A stretch of 64,000 bases of DNA, from positions 376,789 to 440,788 of the forward strand of contig JAIKLF010000001.1 in NCBI GenBank assembly GCA_019753405.1, read 5' to 3'. This document shows, in pieces, positions 55,894-64,000 of the stretch. Position 1 is the first letter of the stretch. Each line of letters begins with the position of its first letter. A model generated the notes under the pieces. That model searched no databases. It was given only the letters and a program-made list of their open reading frames with translations, and had not been told where the DNA came from. The DNA is from Murdochiella sp. Marseille-P8839 (GTDB lineage: Bacteria; Bacillota; Clostridia; Tissierellales; Peptoniphilaceae). A program made the translations under genes and the position numbers.

Positions 55894-56748
55894 ATGGAGA
55901 TTCAAATCAATCAGCTCCACGTTGCCTACGGACAGAGACCGGTCATCGTCGACTTTTCCGCGACAATTCGAGAAGGGGAGATTCTAACCCTGATCGGGCC
56001 GAATGGATCAGGAAAGTCCACCCTGCTCAAGGCGGTTTCCGGAATTATTCCCTACCAAAAGGGAGCGGTCTTCTACGACGGAAGGGAGCTGAGGGGCTGG
56101 AAAAAGAAGGAAATTTCTCAAAAAATTGCCATGCTGCCCCAAATCCACTACGCCCCGGGAGATTTTACCGTCCGGGAGTTGGTCAGCTACGGAAGGATGC
56201 CCCACCAAAGCCTCTTTAAGAAAGATTCAAAAGAAGACCGGGAAATTGTCAACTGGGCCATGGAGCGCACCAACACCCGGATTTTTGCAGACCGCTATAT
56301 CCAGCAACTATCCGGAGGGGAACTGCAAAGGGTTTGGTTGGCCTGTTCTTTGTCACAAAAGCCCCGCATCCTCTTTTTGGACGAGCCGACGACCTATCTC
56401 GACATTTGCCATCAAATCGAGATGATGGAATTAATTAGCTGCTTGCGGAAGGAGGAGGGAATCGGGATTGTCTTAGTACTCCACGACATCGGTCAGGCCA
56501 TGGATATCAGTGACCGGGTGATGGTCCTCAAGCAGGGCAAAAAATACAGCGAGGGGAAGCCGGAAGAGGTCATCCACGGGAAAATGCTGTCCGAGGTGTA
56601 TTCGGTTACCTGTGACCTAGTGGAAGTGGAAGGCCGGGAGCGCCCCCTCATCTCCTATGAGATGGCAGAGAGCGATCAGGAGCAGGCAGAGACGGCCCCC
56701 TGTTTTGGATACAAAAAAGGAAGGAGTCTTTCATGCAGGAGACCCTAA
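55894..56748 (+). CDS. FecE/BtuD-type ABC ATPase
   Basis: A 284-residue ATPase with Walker A GPNGSGKST, signature LSGGELQRVWLA, Walker B ILFLDEPTTYLDI and the switch His in LVLHDIGQAM. This sequence style is typical of the FecE/FepC/BtuD group. It completes a full importer with the two preceding genes. Its last 16 bases overlap the component-1 alpha-like gene, binding transporter and reductase into one translational unit. Confidence 0.94.
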   Translation: MEIQINQLHVAYGQRPVIVDFSATIREGEILTLIGPNGSGKSTLLKAVSGIIPYQKGAVFYDGRELRGWKKKEISQKIAMLPQIHYAPGDFTVRELVSYGRMPHQSLFKKDSKEDREIVNWAMERTNTRIFADRYIQQLSGGELQRVWLACSLSQKPRILFLDEPTTYLDICHQIEMMELISCLRKEEGIGIVLVLHDIGQAMDISDRVMVLKQGKKYSEGKPEEVIHGKMLSEVYSVTCDLVEVEGRERPLISYEMAESDQEQAETAPCFGYKKGRSLSCRRP

Positions 56749-58076
56749 AAGTAGAAGACAGAAGGGATGTGGACATTTTGGGGCGGGCCAAACGCCTGTC
56801 CCAAGTCCAATCTCTGGAAGAAGTGACCGCCCTATCCAAAGCCTTATTCCCGGGCAGCCACTGCCCCCTCTTCGGGGCCATGCTCCTTATTCAGAGGATT
56901 CAAGGGGCAGCCTGCCTGATTGTGGGGACGGATGAATGTACTTATTACGCCAAATCAGCCGCTATGTCGGCGGGAAGGCTGGGGAAAATGGCAGAATCGT
57001 GCTACTCTCTTGTGCTTTCCCAGACGGACATTAGCTTTGGCAGTGGGGAAAAGCTGAAGCAGGCGGTGCAGGAAATTTTACAAGAAGACGGCATCCGAAT
57101 CTTGTTCGTCATCTCCACCTGCCTCGTGGAGCTCATTGGAGATGACTTCGATAGCCTTTGCCAGGCACTCGAAGAAGAGACGGGAGCAAAAATCCCTGTC
57201 GTTCACACCGAACATTTCCGTTCCGAAAACCACCTGCAGGGCATGGAGGCGACACTTTTGGCCTGCCTGTCCTTGATGGAGGAAACAGAGCGAACGCTGT
57301 CTGTCAATATCTTAGGCCCTCGCCACGAGGATTTTCCAAAAAGCGAGCTGGCGGAGTGCCTGCAGACCATAGGTCTTCCCATATCTCTCACTCTCCCCTC
57401 CGAGGCCGGGCTGGAGGAGATTCGAAAAGCCCCTCAGGCCAGCCTAAACCTGGTAACCGACAGGATTGGGCTCCCCTTGGCCAGGGCGATGAGGGATCGG
57501 TTCAAAATCCCTTTCCTCTACTTTGACCGCTTCGTTCACCCAGAGACGATTGAAAGAGCCTACCGCAGCCTCTTCCAAAGCATTTTGAAGGAGAAGACAC
57601 GGCGGCAGATGGAGGGCTGGCTCAAGGAAAAGAAAGAAGCCTTTGAAGAAGTCTACGACCGCGTCCGAGAAAAAATTAAGGGATACTCCTACATTTACGG
57701 AAACTCCCCCCTTCTACAGATGGAACTCAACGCCTACCTCTGTGAGTTGGGCATGGAACCGAAACTGATCCAGCTGTCGCAATGGGGGGAGGGTGACGAC
57801 AAAAACCGAGAGAAAATCCTGGAATACGCCGACCCCTATTTGAGCAAAAACGCAAACATCAGTCCACTGCAAGCGGTATACGATCAATTACAGCCCGACT
57901 TTTACTTTGGTCATGAGTTCTTTGAACGACTACTGCAAAAGGGGATTGTCCAGGCGGCCATGGACCGCCTGGGTCGCTCTTACGGCTTTCAATTGTCGGT
58001 CGACTTGCTTTGCTTTTTGGAAGACTGCATCGACTTGAGGAAAAAGTATTTTGGAGGAAAACATGGCGGTTACTAG
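56733..58076 (+). CDS. Nitrogenase component 1-like protein, alpha-like subunit
   Basis: A 447-residue member of the NifD/NifK/BchN/NifE superfamily. Cysteines at 44 (SHCPLFGA), 69 (VGTDECTYYAKSAAM) and 130 (FVISTCLVELIGDD) occupy the three positions that hold the P-cluster or [4Fe-4S] in NifD-type proteins; spacing 44 to 69 is close to the 62 to 88 spacing of NifD. NifD residues for FeMo-cofactor (the Cys275/His442 type) are not recognisable, so this is not a dinitrogen reductase. AAGGAAGGAG precedes ATG 56733. It pairs with the following gene and is reduced by the NifH-like protein. Confidence 0.88.
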   Translation: MQETLKVEDRRDVDILGRAKRLSQVQSLEEVTALSKALFPGSHCPLFGAMLLIQRIQGAACLIVGTDECTYYAKSAAMSAGRLGKMAESCYSLVLSQTDISFGSGEKLKQAVQEILQEDGIRILFVISTCLVELIGDDFDSLCQALEEETGAKIPVVHTEHFRSENHLQGMEATLLACLSLMEETERTLSVNILGPRHEDFPKSELAECLQTIGLPISLTLPSEAGLEEIRKAPQASLNLVTDRIGLPLARAMRDRFKIPFLYFDRFVHPETIERAYRSLFQSILKEKTRRQMEGWLKEKKEAFEEVYDRVREKIKGYSYIYGNSPLLQMELNAYLCELGMEPKLIQLSQWGEGDDKNREKILEYADPYLSKNANISPLQAVYDQLQPDFYFGHEFFERLLQKGIVQAAMDRLGRSYGFQLSVDLLCFLEDCIDLRKKYFGGKHGGY

Positions 58077-59265
58077 ATTTTTACCGGTCCCATCCGATCG
58101 GATGGGCGCCTTGTGGAATCTTCTCGCCTTGGAGGATGCCTGCGTCTTGGAATACGGGCCGGCGGGAACAACCCACTACGGGATTTCCTTGCTTGGAGAG
58201 TTGGGGCTTTCTGTGAACGGTCGCTACTTTGTCACCCATATGAACGAGTCCGATGTCGTCATGGGGGATACTAGGAACTTAGAAGAAGCCGTCCGTGAAA
58301 TCGATCAGAGGCAAAAGCCGGCCCATCTTTTTGTCGTAGGTTCTTCTGTTTCCACTACCATTGGGACCGACCTGACGGGAATCTGTCACTACCTGCAAGA
58401 GGAGGTTCAAGCCAAGCTTCACGTGCACAATTCTGGCGGCTTTGCAGGAGATTACCTCGTAGGGACGGAAGAAGTCTACCGGATGCTGGGGGAAATTGCT
58501 TTGGGCTGGGAAGAGAAGGAACTATCGCAGCCTTTGAGAACCCCCTCCTGCAATCTCTTGGGTTTTTCTCCGGACCACTTTCGCATAGAATCAGACCTTG
58601 TAGAGCTGGAGGATATGTTAGAAGAAGCTCTGGATATCACGGTCGCATCGACTTTTGTCGTCCGGGGGGCAATCCGGGACCTGGACCGGGCCCGACAGGC
58701 TGCTGTCTCCCTAGTTTTGAGAAAAGAAGCCTTGCCCTTAGCCCAAGCCTTGAAGGAAAAATGGGGGATTCCCTACCTGGAAGTTTGCTTCTACGGCTAT
58801 GATGCAACCCTGTCTTCGCTCCAAGCCATTGGGCAGATTTTGGGCCGGACATTGTCAAGAAGCTTTCAGGAAAAGTTGGAAAAGAAGAAAAGAAAGGTTG
58901 CCTATTTCCCCATGTACCTTCGAAAAATAGGATCAGAGATCCATTTCTACAGCCTAGGCCCTAGTTTTTTGAATGAGGGATTGGCGGCGGCTATGTCCCC
59001 TTTGGGCATCCGATTTGAACAGCAATTGCTACCGGTAGAAGAGGAAAAAAGCCGCCTGCGGGCAATCCGGTCCTGGAAGGAAGGGATGGTCTTTGCTGAC
59101 CAACAGACCTTAAACCTAGTGGATTCCAGCAACTACCCGCTTTTGACATCTTTTCCCTGGTTTGAAAGCCGGATTTACGCCAGCCACCTACCCTTTATGG
59201 GCCTGCGGGGCATGGACTTTCTGGCAGAACAGTTGATGACCTATTTGCTGCGGCGGGGCTTGTAA
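58063..59265 (+). CDS. Nitrogenase component 1-like protein, beta-like subunit without cluster cysteines
   Basis: A 400-residue superfamily member. The GPxGC motif is present as EYGPAGTTHYG, with Thr36 where the cluster cysteine or the BchB aspartate would be. The upstream ligand site reads SDRMGALWNLL without Cys, and the third site reads VVGSSVSTTIGTDL without Cys. Thus all three usual ligands are missing. The rest of the fold (LHVHNSGGFAGDYLVG, LLGFSPDHFRIESDL, AYFPMYLRKIGSEIHFYS) is recognisable. ATG 58063 follows TTGGAGGAAAAC and overlaps the alpha-like gene by 14 bases. It probably forms a heterotetramer with the alpha-like subunit. Confidence 0.85.
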   Translation: MAVTRFLPVPSDRMGALWNLLALEDACVLEYGPAGTTHYGISLLGELGLSVNGRYFVTHMNESDVVMGDTRNLEEAVREIDQRQKPAHLFVVGSSVSTTIGTDLTGICHYLQEEVQAKLHVHNSGGFAGDYLVGTEEVYRMLGEIALGWEEKELSQPLRTPSCNLLGFSPDHFRIESDLVELEDMLEEALDITVASTFVVRGAIRDLDRARQAAVSLVLRKEALPLAQALKEKWGIPYLEVCFYGYDATLSSLQAIGQILGRTLSRSFQEKLEKKKRKVAYFPMYLRKIGSEIHFYSLGPSFLNEGLAAAMSPLGIRFEQQLLPVEEEKSRLRAIRSWKEGMVFADQQTLNLVDSSNYPLLTSFPWFESRIYASHLPFMGLRGMDFLAEQLMTYLLRRGL

Positions 59266-59296
59266 ATAGTTAACGAAAAAAAAGAAAGGAGAAGGT

Positions 59297-59845
59297 ATGA
59301 AATTTGTAGTAGCTTACCGCTCGTTGACCGGTTGCACGAAGAAGTTGGCGGAGGCCATTTACGAGAGCATTGACGAAGGGGAGAAAGAGCTTCTGGACAT
59401 CAAGGAAAGGCCCGACATCTCGGATGCGGACATTGTCGCCTTGGGTTATTATGTGATCCAGGGAGGGCCGGATGATCTGGTCAAGGATTGGATCAAGCAG
59501 GTCAAGGGAAAAAGGGTCTTTCTTTTCTGCACCCTGGCCTATTTTGCCGATTCTAAGCACGCGTTTGACTCCATGCAGTCGGCCATCGACCTAGTCGAAG
59601 AGGCCGGCGGGGAAGTTCTGGGCAACTTCATTGCCAATGGAGCCTTGGCTCCCGGTTTGATTGAAAGGTTTAAAAAGATGGCCCGGGAGAATCCGGACAA
59701 CCCACACGCCTACACGGAAGAAAAGGGAATCCGGTATGAGATTTTCAAAGACCACCCCAGCCAAAAGGAGTGCGACCTAGCTGTAGAGCGGTTTCATGAG
59801 CGGGTTTTGCTGTCGCAGAGAATCCGCAAGCTGAAAGAGCAGTAG
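59297..59845 (+). CDS. Flavodoxin-like FMN protein
   Basis: A 182-residue flavodoxin-fold protein. The phosphate-binding loop is YRSLTGCTKKLAEAIYE, followed by DADIVALGYYVIQGGPDDL and FLFCTLAYFADSKH around the flavin. A C-terminal extension of about 35 charged residues goes beyond a minimal flavodoxin. As the last gene of the operon it is the obvious electron donor to the NifH-like protein, although it could act on the product itself. ATG 59297 follows AAAGGAGAAGGT. Confidence 0.85.
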   Translation: MKFVVAYRSLTGCTKKLAEAIYESIDEGEKELLDIKERPDISDADIVALGYYVIQGGPDDLVKDWIKQVKGKRVFLFCTLAYFADSKHAFDSMQSAIDLVEEAGGEVLGNFIANGALAPGLIERFKKMARENPDNPHAYTEEKGIRYEIFKDHPSQKECDLAVERFHERVLLSQRIRKLKEQ

Positions 59846-59910
59846 GGGCTTGAAAAAAGAGGCTCTTTGTCCAATCATGTTGGTATTTAAGAAAATATCA
59901 AAGAGTCTTT

Positions 59911-59950
59911 ACAGGGAGAAGATAGATGTTCTATCTTCTCCCTGTCTTTT
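59911..59950 (+). terminator. Strong terminator of the nitrogenase-like operon
   Basis: A perfect 15-bp stem (acagggagaagatag / ctatcttctccctgt) with a 5-base loop is followed by CTTTTAT. Confidence 0.93.
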
Positions 59951-60078
59951 ATGGAAGAATCAGCTTCAGAAGAACCGAAGTTTTTCAAGCGGCTTTTTTT
60001 GCCTTTAAGACGGGAAAAAATTTTTGCTGTGAAGGAAATAGTGTATACTGGAAGGGATCGGCGAAAGGAGGGAAGAAC

Positions 60079-60801
60079 ATGGATAATCGACTGCTTCAAG
60101 TCGAAGAAGGTCTGGAAAATCGTTTCTTATATCAGAATGATCCGGACTCGATGCATATTCTTCTTTCCATGATTGATCATCGCCAAAAATTGGCGAATCT
60201 TCAGCCCGGCTATCGCTTGATGAAGCAGATGAACAAGTCGCTGAACCGATCTTTACGCTATCGTAAAGATCGCGATTATATTGTTTCGGCGATTAAAAAA
60301 CTGATCAATGACGATGTCAATCGCTTTGAATTGGCCGTGTTTTTGAAAGGCTATGTTGCAGGAAGCCAGGACGCTTTTTTTGTGGATCGCCTCGAGCGCT
60401 TGGCGCTTCAGGAATATGAACCGGAACAGCTGGCGACATTACCCATTCTCTATCATGATTGCAAGCAGGGGAAAGTAATGGGTTTGCAATCTATGGTTTT
60501 TCATCATATTAAAACCTCTACAGATGGCAATAAAGAAGTGCGTCGCTATGCCAATCTCTATTGTCGTCGTGTTCTACGCAAAAAGATTTTGCAGCTGAAC
60601 GGTTCTTTAGATACGCAGATTGTTCTTGACTTTGATCACCTCTCCCGTCTTACCGTGGAGGAAAGCGGATTGGAACTGCGCGAACTCAATATGATTTACG
60701 GCAAGATCAATCATTATCTATACAATACGATTTCCAAGGTCTATCAATCCGCGTTCTGGACCGGCTTAAATGACGCCGTTCTGGAAAGGTATGCGCGATG
60801 A
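60079..60801 (+). CDS. Conserved-looking protein of unknown function upstream of ruvC
   Basis: A 240-residue, mostly helical protein without signal peptide or membrane segment. I do not recognise a family. Notable parts are a basic region (MKQMNKSLNRSLRYRKDRDY), an acidic-basic central domain and DFDHLSRLTVEESGLELREL. ATG 60079 has AAAGGAGGGAAG before it; the frame extending to 59926 runs through the previous terminator. It overlaps ruvC by four bases, so a link to recombination or DNA repair is possible. Confidence 0.8.
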   Translation: MDNRLLQVEEGLENRFLYQNDPDSMHILLSMIDHRQKLANLQPGYRLMKQMNKSLNRSLRYRKDRDYIVSAIKKLINDDVNRFELAVFLKGYVAGSQDAFFVDRLERLALQEYEPEQLATLPILYHDCKQGKVMGLQSMVFHHIKTSTDGNKEVRRYANLYCRRVLRKKILQLNGSLDTQIVLDFDHLSRLTVEESGLELRELNMIYGKINHYLYNTISKVYQSAFWTGLNDAVLERYAR

Positions 60802-61292
60802 GAATTGTAGGCATCGATCCCGGCTTGGCCCGAATGGGCTATGGAATTATTGATTTTGATGGAAATTTTCTTCGTCCGGTGACCTATGGCTGTATAGAAA
60901 CTCCGGCGCATATGCCGCTTCCGGCAAGATTACGACAATTGGATGAGCAATTGGATCAGCTGCTCAAGGACGCCGCGCCGGATGAGGCAGCCTTTGAGGA
61001 GCTTTTTTTCTATCAAAATAAGACGACCGGCATTACCGTCGCACAAGCGCGCGGCGTAGAGGTTAATGCTGTTGAGCGTCTGCACATTCCACTTTATGAA
61101 TATACGCCCGGACAGATCAAACAAGCAATGACCGGCTATGGTCGAGCGAATAAAACACAGATTCAGAATGCGGTAAAAATGCTCCTTCGTTTGGATTGCA
61201 TTCCCAAGCCGGATGATGCGGCGGACGGCCTAGCCGTAGCGATTACGCATGCTTTTGGACAGCGATTCAAAGAACAGCAACGAATGAGGTAG
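60798..61292 (+). CDS. ruvC: Holliday junction resolvase RuvC
   Basis: A 164-residue endonuclease that cuts Holliday junctions. The RNase H-type acidic residues are visible in GIDPGLARMGYG (Asp7), AAFEELFFYQNKT (Glu) and KPDDAADGLAVAITHAF (Asp cluster). Length and motif order are normal. It overlaps the preceding gene and is followed two bases later by ruvA. Confidence 0.95.
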   Translation: MRIVGIDPGLARMGYGIIDFDGNFLRPVTYGCIETPAHMPLPARLRQLDEQLDQLLKDAAPDEAAFEELFFYQNKTTGITVAQARGVEVNAVERLHIPLYEYTPGQIKQAMTGYGRANKTQIQNAVKMLLRLDCIPKPDDAADGLAVAITHAFGQRFKEQQRMR

Positions 61293-61294
61293 CC

Positions 61295-61879
61295 ATGTAC
61301 GCTTATATTATCGGCCAAGTGACCGCCATGGAAGCCGAAAAACTGATTTTAGAAAACAACGGTATCGGCTATGAATTAGCGACCTCTACGAAGGCGATGT
61401 CGCGCTTTCAGGTCGGTGAAGAAGTAAAGGTATATACACGCTACATCGTACGGGATGACGGCGTTTTTCTCTACGGCTTTTATGATGAACAGGAACGGGA
61501 AATGTTCGATCGATTGACCAAAGTGTCCGCCGTCGGCCCGAAGGTAGCGATTTCCATTTTGTCCGCCGTTGGCGTGGAAGGGATTGTCCACGCCGTGCAA
61601 CATCAGGAACTTTCCGTGCTGACCAAAGCACCAGGTGTCGGCAAAAAAACGGCCGGCCGCATATTATTGGAGTTGGTGGATCAGATTAAGAGTTTTTCCG
61701 TGGCGGAAAATCCCCTTCCGCTGCAGGATAGCGAGGACCTTGCGGAGTTTGACGTGGCGCTTCAAGGACTCATCAACCTCGGCTATCAGCGTAGCGAGGC
61801 CATGCGTGCGCTTAACGGATTGGATACTTCACTTCCGCTTTCCGCGCTCATGCGCATGGCACTGCAGAGGCTCGGCTAA
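61295..61879 (+). CDS. ruvA: Holliday junction branch-migration protein RuvA
   Basis: A 194-residue DNA-binding subunit of the RuvAB motor. It shows the N-terminal OB-fold (MYAYIIGQVTAMEAEKLILE), the helix-hairpin-helix pair (LTKVSAVGPKVAISILSAVG and KAPGVGKKTAGRILLEL) and a C-terminal RuvB-binding domain (GYQRSEAMRAL). It lies between ruvC and ruvB. Confidence 0.96.
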   Translation: MYAYIIGQVTAMEAEKLILENNGIGYELATSTKAMSRFQVGEEVKVYTRYIVRDDGVFLYGFYDEQEREMFDRLTKVSAVGPKVAISILSAVGVEGIVHAVQHQELSVLTKAPGVGKKTAGRILLELVDQIKSFSVAENPLPLQDSEDLAEFDVALQGLINLGYQRSEAMRALNGLDTSLPLSALMRMALQRLG

Positions 61880-61903
61880 AAAGGAAGATGAAAGGGGAAC
61901 GCT

Positions 61904-62920
61904 TTGGAACAGGATCGCATTATTGACATTCAGGCCAATTCCGAGGATACATTTACCGAAGGCAATCTTCGTCCGCGTTGGCTGAGTGACTATATTGGAC
62001 AGGAAAAGACAAAAGAAAAATTGAAGATCTTCATGGATGCCGCAAAAACGCGTGGTGAAGCGCTGGATCATGTGCTGCTTTCCGGACCTCCGGGCTTGGG
62101 CAAAACGACATTGGCGGGCATAATCGCCAATGAAATGGGATCGCGATTAAAGATTACCTCCGGACCGGCTATCGAACGACAAGGGGATTTGGCGAGCATT
62201 TTAACCAATTTACATCGCGGTGACGTCCTTTTCATTGATGAAATTCATCGCATCAATCGCAATATCGAAGAAGTGCTGTATTCGTCCATGGAAGACTTCG
62301 CGCTGGATATCATGGTGGGAAAGGGTACGACCGCCCAGAGTCTTCGCCTTGAACTGGAGCCCTTTACGCTCATCGGCGCGACGACAAGAAGCGGTATGCT
62401 TTCGTCACCGCTTCGTGACCGTTTCGGTGTATTGATCACCTTTGAGCCGTACCAGCCGGAAGAGCTGGCGCGTGTTGTCACACGTTCAGCCGGTATTCTC
62501 GACATTGCCATTGACGCCGATTCCAGCATGGAGATCGGCCGTCGTTCTCGTGGAACGCCTCGCGTAGCCAATCGTCTGCTTCGGCGCGTGCGAGATTTTG
62601 CCGAGGTTTGCGGTGAGGGAAAGATCACACCCCAGATCACACAGGAGGCCCTCCGTCTGTTGGAAGTCGATGAGTTAGGTTTGGATCGTGATGACCGTCG
62701 ATTCTTAACGGTGATTGCGGACTTCTTCTCCGGTGGACCGGTTGGCCTTGATACGGTTGCTGCCTCTATGGGGGAAGAAAGTCGCACGATTGAAGATGTC
62801 ATTGAACCGTTCTTAATGCAGATCGGCTTTTTGGCACGCACGCCGCGCGGACGCATTCTCACCCCAAGCGCATACCGTTATATGGGAAAAGCGCTTCCTC
62901 CGCGCGATACGCTTGAATAA
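61904..62920 (+). CDS. ruvB: Holliday junction branch-migration ATPase RuvB
   Basis: A 338-residue AAA+ motor. Motifs are [19 protein letters not shown], Walker [13 protein letters not shown], Walker [12 protein letters not shown], sensor [16 protein letters not shown] and the C-terminal winged helix ([20 protein letters not shown]). Translation starts at TTG 61904 with GAAAGGGGAA upstream. About 90 bases without a gene separate it from queA. Confidence 0.96.
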   Translation: MEQDRIIDIQANSEDTFTEGNLRPRWLSDYIGQEKTKEKLKIFMDAAKTRGEALDHVLLSGPPGLGKTTLAGIIANEMGSRLKITSGPAIERQGDLASILTNLHRGDVLFIDEIHRINRNIEEVLYSSMEDFALDIMVGKGTTAQSLRLELEPFTLIGATTRSGMLSSPLRDRFGVLITFEPYQPEELARVVTRSAGILDIAIDADSSMEIGRRSRGTPRVANRLLRRVRDFAEVCGEGKITPQITQEALRLLEVDELGLDRDDRRFLTVIADFFSGGPVGLDTVAASMGEESRTIEDVIEPFLMQIGFLARTPRGRILTPSAYRYMGKALPPRDTLE

Positions 62921-63008
62921 CACCTGTTCGGATCGCAAAATCTATAGGAATGCGTGAATATGAATCGTTGCGCAAGATAGCGATGACAGAGAAAGAAAAG
63001 GAGAAACG

Positions 63009-64000
63009 ATGAAAACATCGGATTTTCACTATACCCTTGATCGGAAGCTGATAGCACAGCATCCGACGAAAAAAAGAGAGGACTGCCGGTTAATGGTCCT
63101 GGATCGGAACACGGGGGAGATGACGCATGATCATTTCTCCTTTCTTCTTGATTATCTGGAGCCGGGAGACGCTCTCATCATGAACGATACCAAGGTAATT
63201 CCGGCACGACTCTTCGGTCATCGCGAAGGAAAAGAGGAACGTGTGGAAGTCCTGCTTTTGCGTCGGGAGAAAGGTGATGTCTGGGAATGTCTCGTAAAGC
63301 CGGGAAAGAAAATGCGTGAAGGGGCAGTCCTTTATTTTACCGCGGGAGAAGAAGAAATCATGACCGGCACGGTTGAAGCGATCAAAGATGAAGGACAGCG
63401 CCTGATTCGCTTTGCCTATGACGGGGTCTGGGAAGAAGTGCTGGATCGCGTAGGAACCATGCCTACGCCGCCATATATTACGGAAAAACTCAAAAATAAA
63501 GACGACTATCAAACGGTTTATGCCAAGGTGGACGGTTCTGCTGCCGCACCGACAGCCGGCCTTCACTTTTCGAAAGGAATGCTCGCGGATTTGGAAAAAC
63601 ACGGTATTCGCTTAGGCTATTTAACGTTGCACGTCGGATTGGGAACATTCCGTCCGGTCTCGGAAGAGAACATTGAAGATCATCCCATGCATTCCGAGTT
63701 TTATGTTCTTCCACAGGAGACGGCCGATTTGATTGAGCAAACGAAGAAAGAGGGACATCGTGTGATCTCTGTCGGCACGACCTCAACGCGCACGCTGGAA
63801 AGTGTCGCGCAAAAATACGGCACGCTCCAGGGCGATACCGGTTGGACGGATATCTTCATCTATCCCGGCTATACCTATCGCGTGATCGACGGCATCATCA
63901 CGAATTTTCACCTTCCTGAGTCGACGCTCATTATGATGATTTCGGCGTTGGTTGGAAGGGAACGCATTCTGCATGCTTATGAAGTGGCGAATGCTCTGCG
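63009..64000 (+). CDS. queA: S-adenosylmethionine:tRNA ribosyltransferase-isomerase, 5' part
   Basis: The reading frame runs off the window after about 330 residues, so the last few residues are missing. QueA makes epoxyqueuosine in the wobble base of certain tRNAs. Characteristic parts are the N-terminal KTSDFHYTLDRKLIAQHP, RLMVLDRNTGEMTHDHF, MNDTKVIPARLFG, DDYQTVYAKVDGSAAAPTAG and GTFRPVSEENIEDHPMHSE. ATG 63009 follows AAAGGAGAAACG. Position after ruvCAB is common in Firmicutes. Confidence 0.96.
   Translation, partial: MKTSDFHYTLDRKLIAQHPTKKREDCRLMVLDRNTGEMTHDHFSFLLDYLEPGDALIMNDTKVIPARLFGHREGKEERVEVLLLRREKGDVWECLVKPGKKMREGAVLYFTAGEEEIMTGTVEAIKDEGQRLIRFAYDGVWEEVLDRVGTMPTPPYITEKLKNKDDYQTVYAKVDGSAAAPTAGLHFSKGMLADLEKHGIRLGYLTLHVGLGTFRPVSEENIEDHPMHSEFYVLPQETADLIEQTKKEGHRVISVGTTSTRTLESVAQKYGTLQGDTGWTDIFIYPGYTYRVIDGIITNFHLPESTLIMMISALVGRERILHAYEVANAL

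Noticed and set aside
56126-57526. Plus-strand ORFs in alternative frames over the ABC ATPase and component-1 genes
   Set aside because: They arise from the G+C-rich codon use of this operon, lack ribosome sites and encode low-complexity R/P/S-rich peptides.
52952-59265. Nitrogen-fixation (nif) locus
   Set aside because: No NifB, NifE/N, homocitrate synthase or full set of NifD/NifK cofactor and P-cluster ligands; the beta-like subunit lacks all cluster cysteines.
1-64000. CRISPR arrays, rRNA genes, insertion sequences and antibiotic resistance genes
   Set aside because: I looked for regularly spaced repeats, rRNA-like stretches, transposase motifs and common resistance proteins and found none; the MATE and ABC proteins alone do not establish resistance.

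Overview
The window is chromosomal DNA of a low-to-mid GC Firmicute. Gene order and protein style (greA-lysS, ruvCAB-queA, multi-tRNA cluster, maltose ABC system) suit an anaerobic Clostridia/Tissierellia lineage, perhaps Peptoniphilaceae-like; this is inference from gene content, not a database match. Four blocks are visible.

(1) 1-2036: greA and lysS, a housekeeping pair. (2) About 1982-41621: an integrative and conjugative element (ICE) of the Tn916/Tn1549 kind, inserted into the 3' end of lysS. It carries a replication/transfer module (RepA-like, DnaC-like, PcfB-like, VirD4, SSB, pilin-like, VirB6-like, PrgI, VirB4, peptidoglycan hydrolase, two surface/accessory proteins, topoisomerase III), an AbrB + DUF1016 nuclease pair, a 2,905-residue methylase/SNF2 helicase with an overprinted gene inside it, a second SSB-like protein, relaxase + MobC on the minus strand with a likely oriT, a cargo operon (AraC regulator, ECF transporter, two exporter-fold ABC half-transporters, MATE pump), and a sigma-like regulator, excisionase, ribbon-helix-helix protein and tyrosine integrase. 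Most modules start behind a short hairpin plus T-run, which suggests control by termination/antitermination. The insertion has separated a C-terminal tRNA-binding domain from lysyl-tRNA synthetase; the element's right end now supplies a start codon for that orphan domain.

(3) 41587-52753: chromosomal backbone with a maltose/maltodextrin ABC operon ending in malQ, a patatin-like lipase, a DapF/CntK-type racemase, and nine tRNA genes (Asn, Leu, Met, Glu, Asp, Tyr, Gly, Gly, Arg). (4) 52858-59950: a compact seven-gene operon whose G+C-rich codon style differs from its neighbours. It combines a NifH-like Fe protein, a FecBCD-type iron-complex/tetrapyrrole ABC transporter, two nitrogenase component-1-like subunits and a flavodoxin-like protein, preceded by GTTAGC/GCTAAC repeats resembling DtxR-family iron operators and closed by a 15-bp terminator. 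This is the best candidate for an undescribed system: import of a metal-chelate or tetrapyrrole-like compound followed by ATP-driven reduction inside the cell. The beta-like subunit lacks all three usual cluster cysteines. (5) 60079-64000: a conserved protein of unknown function, ruvC, ruvA, ruvB and the start of queA, which runs off the window.
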